Origin: WQUF01 sp031549885
Lineage (GTDB): Bacteria > Bacillota > Clostridia > Clostridiales > Clostridiaceae
Direction: 5' to 3'
NCBI GenBank assembly: GCA_031549885.1
Contig: JAVBPD010000041.1
Span: forward strand, 1 to 26,547
DNA length: 26,547 nt
In this document: positions 16,319 through 23,501 of the stretch, piece by piece
How the letters are laid out: each line of letters opens with the position of its first letter
Position numbering within the stretch: the stretch's first letter is position 1
Made by a program: the position numbers and the translations under genes
Notes under the pieces: generated by a model
The model's database searches: none
Seen by the model: only the letters and a program-made list of their open reading frames with translations
Told to the model about the DNA's origin: nothing

Positions 16319-16347
16319 TTGAAAAAAACTAAAAAATAATATAGAAT
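16319..16347 (+). promoter_or_regulatory. Promoter for tRNA-Leu
   Basis: TTGAAA at 16319-16324, a 17-base spacer and TAGAAT at 16342-16347 form a good sigma-A promoter. The predicted start near 16354 lies about 24 bases before the mature tRNA. Confidence 0.6.
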
Positions 16348-16377
16348 ACAATTAAAGATATTTTTAAAGTATAATTT

Positions 16378-16461
16378 GCAGATGTGGCGAAATTGGCAGA
16401 CGCGCTAGCTTCAGGCGCTAGTGAAAGTGATTTTGTGCAGGTTCAAGTCCTGTCATCTGCA
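16378..16461 (+). tRNA. tRNA-Leu (anticodon CAG)
   Basis: An 84-nt class II tRNA. The acceptor arms GCAGATG and CATCTGC pair perfectly. The anticodon stem CTAGC/GCTAG encloses loop TTCAGGC, giving anticodon CAG (reads CUG). A long variable arm and a TTCAAGT T-loop are present, as expected for leucine. The discriminator base is A at 16461. The next bases are TCA, so CCA is not encoded and must be added by the CCA-adding enzyme. No clear terminator follows. Confidence 0.96.
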
Positions 16462-16552
16462 TCAAAATATAATAAAATTTAATTATCTAAAGAAGAAAAT
16501 TATTGTATATTTTATCTAATAAACTTTAATCTAAAAAAAAGGGGATGATTAT

Positions 16553-16903
16553 ATGCAAGATAATGTACTTAAATTTGATAAAGAAAAAGTCTCTATAGAC
16601 TCTGATGAACTTTTAGGTTTTTTAAATTATGATACTCCTGAGTTAATAAAAGCCAATGCTATTTTAACCATTGGAAGATGTAAATTTAATAATGAATACT
16701 TAATAGATAGATTATATAAAATAGCTTGTGATGTAAATTCCAATAAGCCAGTTTTATCAGGCTTGTGCAATTCTCACATTGCTTGTGCTTCGCTATATCT
16801 TTTAGGAACTGATAAATCTATTAAAAGGTATAATGATGCTTTAAGTCAATTTAATGATAGAGATAGAACAAATATTAAACAATTTATACAAAAGTTTCTT
16901 TGA
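16553..16903 (+). CDS. Small helical protein of unknown function, HEAT-repeat-like
   Basis: A 116-residue soluble protein with no signal or membrane segment. It looks all-helical: ELLGFLNYDTPELIKANAILTIGRCK and LYKIACDVNSN..VLSGLCNSHIACASLYLLGT have the paired-helix spacing of HEAT/ARM-type repeats, with conserved-looking Cys and small residues. I do not recognise the family. AAAAGGGGATG lies before the ATG. It stands alone between tRNA-Leu and a convergent kinase-like gene, sharing a bidirectional hairpin with it. Confidence 0.75.
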   Translation: MQDNVLKFDKEKVSIDSDELLGFLNYDTPELIKANAILTIGRCKFNNEYLIDRLYKIACDVNSNKPVLSGLCNSHIACASLYLLGTDKSIKRYNDALSQFNDRDRTNIKQFIQKFL

Positions 16904-16910
16904 TTTATTT

Positions 16911-16941
16911 ATAAAGTAGCTCTTATATTGAGCTACTTTAT
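16911..16941. terminator. Bidirectional hairpin between convergent genes
   Basis: A perfect 12-bp stem (16911-16922 with 16930-16941) and 7-base loop sit between the two convergent genes and include the stop codon of the minus-strand gene. The T-tracts outside are short, so efficiency is uncertain. Confidence 0.65.
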
Positions 16942-17520
16942 ATTATTCTCTAAATAGTTAAATATTTTTGCCTTCCAATCATAATATAATTCTTTATTTC
17001 GCAAGTTAACATGATTTAAAAATGTATAAAGACATCTTCTTTTATGAAGCCCTTTCATTAAGTGCCTGGGGTAGTCTACGGTTTTTCTATAATGGTTTTT
17101 AGGATCTATGATTTTTATTGAATGCTCATTTTGAACATATACATCTTTGCATCTTATATCTATTCTTTTAAAACCAAGTTTTTTAAATTCTAATAGCAAA
17201 TCAATTAATTTATTTGATAATACTTCAGAAAGGCCATGCTTTTTAATATATTTATCTAAAGGTTCGCCAGGAATGAATTCTCTTACAATATATTTTTCGC
17301 CAAATGATTTCAATTTTGGAAAAAAATTACTTTTTTGACTTTTTTTCAATATATGGACTTCATCTTCCCAAATTTTATTTTTTTCAAATATTTTAATAAT
17401 ATTCCCATTTGGTAAAAGAAAAACAATTCCATTATGACCTTTCCCGATAAAAGTACTTTTTTTCATTAATTTTTCTAATTGTTCGTCAAAATTAACGCAA
17501 TATGCTTTGATGGAAGTCAT
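16933..17520 (-). CDS. Miniature protein-kinase-like protein
   Basis: A 195-residue protein with a minimal kinase fold. The Gly-rich loop GKGHNG is at 26-31 with GIVFLL after it. The likely ATP lysine is Lys43 in IIKIF, a helix-C glutamate is near Glu54 (WEDEV), and a hinge-like REFIPGEPLDKYI lies at 80-92. Instead of the HRD motif there is RIDIRCKDV with Asp121, and instead of DFG there is IIDPKNH with Asp139. This resembles the short YrzF-type kinases of Bacillus, whose activity is poorly known. The C-terminal lobe beyond the activation segment is nearly absent. The start ATG 17520 follows GAGG by six to seven bases; an upstream in-frame TTG at 17532 overlaps that site and is rejected. Likely monocistronic. 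Confidence 0.8.
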   Translation of the reverse strand: MTSIKAYCVNFDEQLEKLMKKSTFIGKGHNGIVFLLPNGNIIKIFEKNKIWEDEVHILKKSQKSNFFPKLKSFGEKYIVREFIPGEPLDKYIKKHGLSEVLSNKLIDLLLEFKKLGFKRIDIRCKDVYVQNEHSIKIIDPKNHYRKTVDYPRHLMKGLHKRRCLYTFLNHVNLRNKELYYDWKAKIFNYLENNIK

Positions 17521-17675
17521 AAAAAACCTCAAACTATTATTTGTATATTTTATGATTTTAATTTTTTTTTACTACAGTATTTTAATTATTTAATATTTAT
17601 ATTTAAATCACTAATAAAATAAAAGGATTTGAAATATATATATAGAATAATTAAATTTATGTAGGAGGAGTGTTT

Positions 17676-18206
17676 ATGTTAAACTTAAGTTTTTATTATT
17701 ATCCTATATATGTAAAAAGCATTGATGCTTGTGATATAGAAAATATTTCAGCTATGCTCAATCAAGATAATTCAATTTTTATGGAAAGAAATTCTATTTC
17801 TATAAAGAAATTAAGGCTTAGATTTTTAGAGCATTTTGTAAGTGATGATGACTTTTTCTTGAAAGTTCAGTATGGTCTTAAAATAATTGGAATTATAAAG
17901 GGGAGAATTGATTTCGAAAATTCAAGTGCTTGGATTTCTTTATTTTATTTAGAGAATGCTTATAGAAAAAGAGGTATTGGGAAAAGTGTTTACAGCGAGA
18001 TTGAATCTATTCTATTTAATGAATTTAAGTTGGATTTTATTTCTGTAAGTGTTATGATAAATTGCTTAGATGAAATTTTATTTTGGGAAAATTTAGGATT
18101 TAGCATAAACAGGGTCGTGAATAATTTTTATGAATATTATGATGAAAAGATTCCTATGGTTCTATTAAATAAAAAATTAAATATTGTAGCTCATAAGTAT
18201 AATTAA
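17676..18206 (+). CDS. GNAT family N-acetyltransferase
   Basis: A 176-residue GNAT protein. The acetyl-CoA loop is ENAYRKRGIGKSVYSEIES near residues 101-119, with the RKRGIG pyrophosphate signature. Preceding beta strands read IIGIIKGRIDFENSSAWISLFYL, and the C-terminal WENLGFSI motif B-like segment is present. The acceptor substrate is not predictable. AGGAGG at 17663-17668 sets ATG 17676; the in-frame GTG at 17670 lies within the spacer. It is upstream of the SpoIIB-position gene with a 52-base gap, so cotranscription is possible but not evident. Confidence 0.85.
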   Translation: MLNLSFYYYPIYVKSIDACDIENISAMLNQDNSIFMERNSISIKKLRLRFLEHFVSDDDFFLKVQYGLKIIGIIKGRIDFENSSAWISLFYLENAYRKRGIGKSVYSEIESILFNEFKLDFISVSVMINCLDEILFWENLGFSINRVVNNFYEYYDEKIPMVLLNKKLNIVAHKYN

Positions 18207-18258
18207 CATAATTATCCAATATAATATTATTAAATTTAATGATATTTTGGAGGACATT

Positions 18259-18978
18259 ATGAACTATAATAAGTACATAATCAATAAAAGAAAAAAACAA
18301 AATTATTTTTTGTTAATATTACCATTAATCATATTTGTTATAATTTTTCTTTTTATTAATAAAATTAGCAAAGGTGTTATAATACAAAAGATTTCAGAGG
18401 TTTTTAAAAATCAAAATATAACGTCTATTGTAAAAGAAAACACGACTAACAAAGAAGAAGACACTACAAAGCTTGATACTACTTCAGAAGCTGTTGCTAT
18501 AAGTGCAGATGTATCAAGTAATGTATCTTATTATTTAGTTGGGTTTTATGAAGATGATGTTAATTCATCTTTAGAAGCTATAATAGAATCAACGCCTTCA
18601 ATAAAGATTAATCATGATGGTAAAGTGTTTTTTTTGATGAAAATAATGTTAAAAGATGAATTTAACGATAATAAAGCTTTAATAGATGAAAAAAAATATT
18701 CTGTAATACAAGTTGATTTTTCTAATTCAAAGACCAATGAAAAGCTAATGAATTCACTGTTTTTATCTATGAAAGAGATATTTAGCAAATTAACTGAAGA
18801 AAATATAAAAGCGATTAAAACTGATGACTTTAAAAATTGGGTTTTAGCACTTCCAAAAGAAGAAGAAAATGAAGAATATTGTGATAAACTTGTTAACATA
18901 AGGAGTAAAATTGCAAATTTGAAGGATAATATGATTTTAGAAGATTGCATTGGAATAATACAGACGATAACAAATTAA
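18259..18978 (+). CDS. Membrane-anchored protein in the SpoIIB position, possible divergent SPOR-type protein
   Basis: A 239-residue protein. A basic N-terminus (NKRKKQN) is followed by one transmembrane helix at about 16-35, a low-complexity Thr/Glu/Lys linker (~58-78) and an extracellular domain. That domain begins VSYYLVGFYEDDVNSSLEAI and has a second YSVIQVDF segment, which resembles the Y-x-VQ-x-G-x-F pattern of SPOR domains. In Bacillus the gene before maf is spoIIB, which encodes a single-pass membrane protein with a peptidoglycan-binding domain used in engulfment septum thinning. Position, topology and these short patterns suggest an analogue, but similarity is too weak to name it. 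ATG 18259 follows TGGAGGA. It lies 10 bases upstream of maf, so cotranscription is likely. Confidence 0.7.
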   Translation: MNYNKYIINKRKKQNYFLLILPLIIFVIIFLFINKISKGVIIQKISEVFKNQNITSIVKENTTNKEEDTTKLDTTSEAVAISADVSSNVSYYLVGFYEDDVNSSLEAIIESTPSIKINHDGKVFFLMKIMLKDEFNDNKALIDEKKYSVIQVDFSNSKTNEKLMNSLFLSMKEIFSKLTEENIKAIKTDDFKNWVLALPKEEENEEYCDKLVNIRSKIANLKDNMILEDCIGIIQTITN

Positions 18979-18988
18979 AGAGGGTAAT

Positions 18989-19573
18989 ATGAGAGTATTT
19001 TTAGCATCAAAATCACCTAGAAGACAAGAACTTATGAAATTTATTTTTAAAGAATTTGAAATATTTCCATCTTTTTATAAAGAAGAAAGCCTAGAAAGGG
19101 GAAGCATGTCCCCTTGTGAATATGTCACAAAGCTTTCTGAAGAAAAAGCTAAAGAAGCTGTAGCAAGGTTATCCATAAATGAAGAGTTTATTTTAATATC
19201 TTGCGATACTATTGTGACAATTAATAATGAAATTTTTGGTAAACCTAAATCTATAATAGATGCTTTTAATATGTTAAGCGCATTGCAAGGAAAGTGTCAT
19301 GAAGTATATACTGGAGTTTATATTGTTAAAAATTACAGTGGGGATGAATATAAATTCTATGAAAAGACAGATGTATATTTTGATGTGATGTCTGTAGATG
19401 AAATTGAAAAATATTTAATGACTTCAGAATATATAGATAAAGCAGGCGCATATGGAATACAAGGGTATGCATCTAAATATATAAAAAAGATTGAAGGATG
19501 TTATTACAACGTAATGGGCTTTCCTATAAATAAAATTTATGCTAAATTAAAATTTAATAATATATACATTTAA
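18989..19573 (+). CDS. maf: Maf family nucleoside triphosphate pyrophosphatase
   Basis: A 194-residue Maf protein. The hallmarks are LASKSPRRQELM (residues 5-16), the catalytic-loop segment ISCDTIV with Asp73, FGKP at about 83-86, and the C-terminal DKAGAYGIQGYASKYIKKIEGCYYNVMGFPI. These enzymes hydrolyse dTTP, UTP and modified pyrimidine nucleotides to monophosphates and are linked to septum formation in Bacillus. Length is normal. GAGGG precedes the ATG and only 10 bases separate it from the upstream membrane protein. In Bacillus the next genes would be radC and mreBCD; here nagB follows instead, so the cell-shape cluster is split or elsewhere. Confidence 0.94.
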   Translation: MRVFLASKSPRRQELMKFIFKEFEIFPSFYKEESLERGSMSPCEYVTKLSEEKAKEAVARLSINEEFILISCDTIVTINNEIFGKPKSIIDAFNMLSALQGKCHEVYTGVYIVKNYSGDEYKFYEKTDVYFDVMSVDEIEKYLMTSEYIDKAGAYGIQGYASKYIKKIEGCYYNVMGFPINKIYAKLKFNNIYI

Positions 19574-19593
19574 TACTAGAAAGGTGGAAAAAA

Positions 19594-20331
19594 ATGATAA
19601 ATACTATAATTGTAAAAGATTATGATGAAATGAGTGAGAAAGCTGCAGAGGAAATATGCAAGGTTTTATCTTGTAAAAAGAATGCAATATTAGGACTTGC
19701 AACTGGAAGCACTCCAATTGGCATGTATGAAAATTTAGTAAAAAAATATGAAAATGGCAACATTGACTTTAGTGAAGTTAAAACTGTTAACTTAGATGAA
19801 TATGTTGGCCTTGAAAAAGATCATGATCAAAGCTATAGATATTTTATGGATTTTAATTTATTTGATAAAGTAAATATCAATAAAGAAAATACCCATGTTC
19901 CAAATGGCAATGCTGTTGATATGGAAGAAGAAGCTATTTTATATGAAAAGATCATTGATTCTTTGGGAGGAGCTGATATTCAAGTACTTGGCATAGGAGG
20001 AAATGGTCATGTTGGTTTTAATGAACCAGACGATAAATTAAGCCTTTATACTTCTGTGGTAAAATTAAAGGATGAAACTATAAAGGACAATTCAAGATTT
20101 TTTGATTCCATAGATGATGTGCCTAAATATGCAATTTCTATGGGGATGGCTTCTATTTTAAAAGCAAAAAAAATATTGCTTCTTGCAAGTGGAGAAAATA
20201 AAGCAAAAGCAATAGGTGAATTGTTAAATGAAAAAGCAGTTACCACTAAAAATCCATCTACTTTTTTAGGGCTGCATCATGATGTAATAGTTATAATAGA
20301 TGAAAAGGCAGCTAAATACGTAAAGAGATAA
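19594..20331 (+). CDS. nagB: Glucosamine-6-phosphate deaminase
   Basis: A 245-residue NagB that converts glucosamine 6-phosphate to fructose 6-phosphate and ammonia. The phosphate/substrate segment is GLATGSTPIGMY (34-45). Catalytic residues are in VNLDEYVGL (Asp68, Glu69) and GIGGNGHVGFNEP (His139, Glu144). Asn at 137 in place of the E. coli Asp is usual in Firmicute enzymes. Length matches the short Gram-positive form lacking the E. coli allosteric tail. AAGGTGG lies seven bases before the ATG, 20 bases after maf. No nagA or NagR/GntR regulator is adjacent, so regulation cannot be inferred. It ends at a strong terminator. Confidence 0.95.
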   Translation: MINTIIVKDYDEMSEKAAEEICKVLSCKKNAILGLATGSTPIGMYENLVKKYENGNIDFSEVKTVNLDEYVGLEKDHDQSYRYFMDFNLFDKVNINKENTHVPNGNAVDMEEEAILYEKIIDSLGGADIQVLGIGGNGHVGFNEPDDKLSLYTSVVKLKDETIKDNSRFFDSIDDVPKYAISMGMASILKAKKILLLASGENKAKAIGELLNEKAVTTKNPSTFLGLHHDVIVIIDEKAAKYVKR

Positions 20332-20332
20332 A

Positions 20333-20361
20333 CCATAGGCTAAAAACCTATGGCTTTTTTT
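20333..20361 (+). terminator. Rho-independent terminator after nagB
   Basis: A perfect 7-bp stem (ccatagg 20333-20339 with cctatgg 20347-20353) and 7-base loop are followed by a C and seven Ts (20355-20361). It overlaps the end of the convergent radical SAM gene. Confidence 0.85.
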
Positions 20362-21268
20362 AAATGATTCCATCTAAATTAAAATCAGGAATATAGCATT
20401 TATCGGAAGCCCCTTCTTCTTGTATTAGTGCATTTTTAATTCCTAAATTTAAAGCATAATTAATTAAGGAATTGTAATGATCATTGTTTAATTTTTTATT
20501 GATGTTAGGATAGTCAAAAGCTTTATACATAGGTACATATTGATTCATTAAGCTTATATATATATCATCTTTATAGGTGTTGTATAAATAATCTAAAATT
20601 TTTTTTGAATCAAAGAGAAGGCCAGGAAGCATTAAATGCCTTACTACTACTCCTTTTTTCATCATACCTTTTTCATCAAATGAAAATTTGCCAGTTTGTG
20701 AAAACATTTCTGAAAGAGAAGATGAGGCATATTTAAAGTAGTCCTTTGCTTTTGAATATAAAATGGAATATTTATCATGGTAATATTTAATATCTGTTAA
20801 ATATATGTCTATATAACCTTTAAGTAAGTTAATAGTTTCAGGTTTTTCGTATCCACTTGTATTGTAAATTATAGGTAAATGAAGTCCATTAGATTTGGCA
20901 TATTTAATTGATTCCATTATTAAAGGAGCAAAATGAGTTGGAGTTACGAGGTTTATATTATAAGCTCCTTCATTTTGAAGGTTTAAAAAGATCTTGCCTA
21001 ATGTTTCTTCTGAAATTTCCTTCCCAAAACCTTCATGACTAATATTGAAGTTTTGACAATATACGCATTTAAGAGGGCAGTTTGAAAAAAACACTGTACC
21101 TGATCCTCTTTTATCGTTAAATTTTCCAGAAATGAAGGGTTCTTCAAAATGATGAAGCATTGCTTTTGATATTTTAATTTTAGAGTTTGAATTGCAATAT
21201 CCTAATTCATCATTTTCTCTGTTTTTTTCGCACTGCCTTGGACATATATTGCAGTTTTTTAAATTCAT
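20360..21268 (-). CDS. Radical SAM protein, PflX / pyruvate-formate-lyase-activase-like
   Basis: A 302-residue radical SAM protein. The [4Fe-4S]-SAM motif is CPLKCVYC (Cys64, 68, 71) followed by QN, as in the COG1313/PflX family. An extra N-terminal Cys set (CNICPRQC at 6-13 and Cys25) is typical of this family. Later family segments are NLVTPTHF, YNTSGYE, YLTDIKYY, VVRHLMLPG and SLMNQYVPMYKA. It is related to glycyl-radical-enzyme activases, but no glycyl radical enzyme is nearby, so the target is unknown. AGGTGAT precedes the ATG. A strong promoter lies at 21357-21329. It is divergent from the barnase gene. Confidence 0.9.
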   Translation of the reverse strand: MNLKNCNICPRQCEKNRENDELGYCNSNSKIKISKAMLHHFEEPFISGKFNDKRGSGTVFFSNCPLKCVYCQNFNISHEGFGKEISEETLGKIFLNLQNEGAYNINLVTPTHFAPLIMESIKYAKSNGLHLPIIYNTSGYEKPETINLLKGYIDIYLTDIKYYHDKYSILYSKAKDYFKYASSSLSEMFSQTGKFSFDEKGMMKKGVVVRHLMLPGLLFDSKKILDYLYNTYKDDIYISLMNQYVPMYKAFDYPNINKKLNNDHYNSLINYALNLGIKNALIQEEGASDKCYIPDFNLDGII

Positions 21269-21286
21269 AAAATCACCTATTTAATT

Positions 21287-21370
21287 CGAATTTTATATGA
21301 TAAAATAAATTTCATAACGATCTAGATTAATATACTATTATAAAAGTTTTATGTCAACTTTTAAAATTCG
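21287..21370. repeat. 9-bp inverted repeat framing the divergent promoter region
   Basis: cgaatttta (21287-21295) and taaaattcg (21362-21370) are exact reverse complements. Each lies close to the ribosome binding site of one of the two divergent genes (radical SAM and barnase). It could be a paired operator or chance. Confidence 0.4.
21329..21357 (-). promoter_or_regulatory. Sigma-A promoter for the radical SAM gene
   Basis: On the minus strand TTGACA (21357-21352), a 17-base spacer and TATATT (21334-21329) match the consensus at 11 of 12 positions. No equally good plus-strand promoter for the barnase gene was found in this gap. Confidence 0.65.
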
Positions 21371-21382
21371 TGAGGATAAAAA

Positions 21383-21880
21383 ATGAAGGAAAAATATAGT
21401 TTTTTTAAATTAGCCATACCCATATTCATTTTTTTAATATGTTTATCTTTTTTTTCATGTAGTTTTGATAATTCCTATGTAAATAATGTGGAAACTAATG
21501 TTGAAAGAAATATAACATCAAAAGAAAATGATACTTTAAATGATGTTTCAAAGCCATTAATTAGCTATGATGAAGTGGGAAATTACATAAAATCTCATGG
21601 GAAGCTTCCTGATAATTTTATTACCAAATCCCAGGCAAGAAAGCTTGGATGGGAAGCTAGCAAAGGAAATTTAGCAGAAGTTGCACCTGGAAAAAGCATA
21701 GGAGGAGATATATTTAACAATTATGAAGGAAAGCTTCCTAAAAAATCGGGAAGGGTTTATTATGAATGCGATATTAACTATGTGTCAGGTTTTAGAGGAG
21801 ATGATAGAATAATATTTTCAAATGATGGGCTTATTTTCAAGACAGAAGATCATTACCAAACGTTTACTGAAATAAAATAA
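21383..21880 (+). CDS. Barnase-type secreted ribonuclease
   Basis: A 165-residue precursor. A basic N-terminus and a hydrophobic core (about 9-25) form an export signal; Cys26 in FFSCS might be a lipidation site, but the lipobox is poor. A Thr/Asn-rich linker (~27-57) follows. The mature domain (59-165) matches Bacillus amyloliquefaciens barnase along its length: KLPDNFITKSQA, LGWEASKGNLAEVAPGKSIGGDIF, GKLPKKSGR, DINYVSGFR, DHYQTF. The catalytic set is intact: Glu128 (barnase Glu73), Arg138 and Arg142 (Arg83, Arg87), His157 (His102), plus Lys82 (Lys27). It should cleave RNA and be lethal if left in the cytosol. GAGGA precedes the ATG. The next gene, 16 bases downstream, starts with its cognate inhibitor domain. 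Confidence 0.95.
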   Translation: MKEKYSFFKLAIPIFIFLICLSFFSCSFDNSYVNNVETNVERNITSKENDTLNDVSKPLISYDEVGNYIKSHGKLPDNFITKSQARKLGWEASKGNLAEVAPGKSIGGDIFNNYEGKLPKKSGRVYYECDINYVSGFRGDDRIIFSNDGLIFKTEDHYQTFTEIK

Positions 21881-21896
21881 ATAGGTGGGACAAAAA

Positions 21897-23411
21897 TTGA
21901 AAGAAATAATATTAGATGGTAAATTTATGACTACTAAGTTTAAACTTCATGAGGAAATAAAAAATAAATTAAACCTTCCAGACTTTTATGGAAATAATTT
22001 AGATGCTCTTTGGGATATGCTGACTGGATATGTTCTAATGCCTCTTACAATTGTGTTTATAAATTTTAATGTTTGCAAGAGACATTTAGGTTACTATGCA
22101 GATGATTTACTTTTTGTATTTAACCAGGTTGAAAATGAAATGAATGGGTTTAAGATAATAGTTAAAAGGGAGTTTGCAAAGACACAAAATAAGAAATATA
22201 AATTTAAAAATTTAGAAATTGGAGAAGAGGATTTTTGTGAAAAATATTTCATAGAGAGAAAGGGCACAAATTCTGCTAAATGGGATAATTTAAAGGAGAT
22301 GTTTGGAAAAGATGATTTAATTCCTATGTGGGTTGCTGATATGGACTTTAAATCTCCAGACTCAGTAAAAAGAGCATTAAAAAAGAGAATAGATCATGGA
22401 GTATATGGATATAGCGTGGTACCTGATTCTTTTTATGAATCCTTTATAAATTGGGAAGAAAAACATCATAATTACAGCATATCTAAAGAATGGATAAGGT
22501 TATGCCCAGGTGTTGTGCCAGCTATATATTGGTTTGTAAATGCATTTACAGATCCTAAGGATAGCATTATTGTTTTAGCTCCTGTATATTATCCTTTTCA
22601 AGATGCTGTTAAAGATACAAATAGAAATCTCATTATGTGTGAGCTTGAAAATGATGATGGATATTATTTTGTAGATTATGAAAGATTTGAAAGAGAAATT
22701 AAAGAAAATAAAGTTAAAATGTTTATTCATTCTTCTCCCCATAATCCTGTTGGAAGAGTTTGGAGTGAAGATGAATTGGATAAACTGTTTAAAATATGCA
22801 AAGACAATGAAGTTCTCATAATATCTGATGAAATTCACCAGGATATAGTTTTAAATGGATATAAACACATACCATCTGGAATTGTTAAAAATGGTTATTA
22901 TGCTAATAATTTAATAACAATAACATCAGCGTCAAAAACATTTAACTTAGCAGGGTTAAGTGCATCCCAGATGGTAATTGAAAATCCTAAATTGAGGAAG
23001 ATATATGATGAGTATGTTTTAAATATTTGTCAAACAGGAATTAATTTAATGGGGACAATTGCTACAGAAGCAGCTTATACTGGTGGTGAAAGCTGGTTAA
23101 TGGCCTTAATTAAAGTTATTGAGGATAATTATGAATATGTGAAAAAATCCTTTGATAAATATATTCCTAAAGCAGTATTATCTCCTTTAGAGGGTACATA
23201 TTTGTTGTGGATTGATTTAAGAAACTATATAGACAAAAAAGATGTAAAAGAATTTATTCAAGATAAATGCAATATTGCAGTTGATTTTGGGGAATGGTTT
23301 AGCCCATTATATGAAGGATTTATCAGGTTAAATATTGCTACGCATCCTAAATATGTTAAATTTGCAGTTAAAAATATTATTGAAACTATAAATAGCAGTG
23401 TTAAGTTATAA
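21897..23411 (+). CDS. Barstar domain fused to a PatB/MalY-type PLP-dependent C-S lyase
   Basis: A 504-residue protein with two domains in one frame. Residues 1-90 are a complete barstar (ribonuclease inhibitor): MKEIILDG, then LPDFYGNNLDALWDMLTGY with the barnase-contact Asp36, Trp39 and Asp40, and a C-terminal strand GFKIIVK. A linker of about 20 residues follows. From about residue 113 comes a full fold-type I PLP enzyme of the MalY/PatB cystathionine beta-lyase class: RKGTNSAKWDN, IPMWVADMDF, SPHNPVGRVW, SDEIHQDI and SASKTFNLAGL with PLP Lys347. Such enzymes release thiol or sulfide and ammonia from cysteine conjugates. The TTG at 21897 follows AGGTGGG by seven bases; GTG 21885 lies inside that site. 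No internal start with a ribosome binding site would yield a free enzyme. The fusion is the odd feature of the window; a lost stop through mutation or sequencing error is the alternative. Confidence 0.92.
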   Translation: MKEIILDGKFMTTKFKLHEEIKNKLNLPDFYGNNLDALWDMLTGYVLMPLTIVFINFNVCKRHLGYYADDLLFVFNQVENEMNGFKIIVKREFAKTQNKKYKFKNLEIGEEDFCEKYFIERKGTNSAKWDNLKEMFGKDDLIPMWVADMDFKSPDSVKRALKKRIDHGVYGYSVVPDSFYESFINWEEKHHNYSISKEWIRLCPGVVPAIYWFVNAFTDPKDSIIVLAPVYYPFQDAVKDTNRNLIMCELENDDGYYFVDYERFEREIKENKVKMFIHSSPHNPVGRVWSEDELDKLFKICKDNEVLIISDEIHQDIVLNGYKHIPSGIVKNGYYANNLITITSASKTFNLAGLSASQMVIENPKLRKIYDEYVLNICQTGINLMGTIATEAAYTGGESWLMALIKVIEDNYEYVKKSFDKYIPKAVLSPLEGTYLLWIDLRNYIDKKDVKEFIQDKCNIAVDFGEWFSPLYEGFIRLNIATHPKYVKFAVKNIIETINSSVKL

Positions 23412-23422
23412 ATTTGCTTAAA

Positions 23423-23448
23423 TAGGAAATTTATCTTTATATTTCCTA
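23423..23448 (+). terminator. Weak hairpin after the fusion gene
   Basis: taggaaat (23423-23430) pairs perfectly with atttccta (23441-23448). The sequence continues ATTTTAAATTT, so termination is possible but weak. Confidence 0.4.
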
Positions 23449-23501
23449 ATTTTAAATTTATGATTATTTTTATAAACAAAAGAAAGAGGAGTATTTTATT
23501 T

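Noticed and set aside
21885..21899. GTG 21885 as start of the barstar fusion.
   Set aside because: It lies inside AGGTGGG, the ribosome binding site; TTG 21897 matches the barstar N-terminus with correct spacing.
22225..22250. A GTG after GGAGAAGAGG inside the fusion gene as a separate start for the lyase.
   Set aside because: It is out of frame and stops after five codons.
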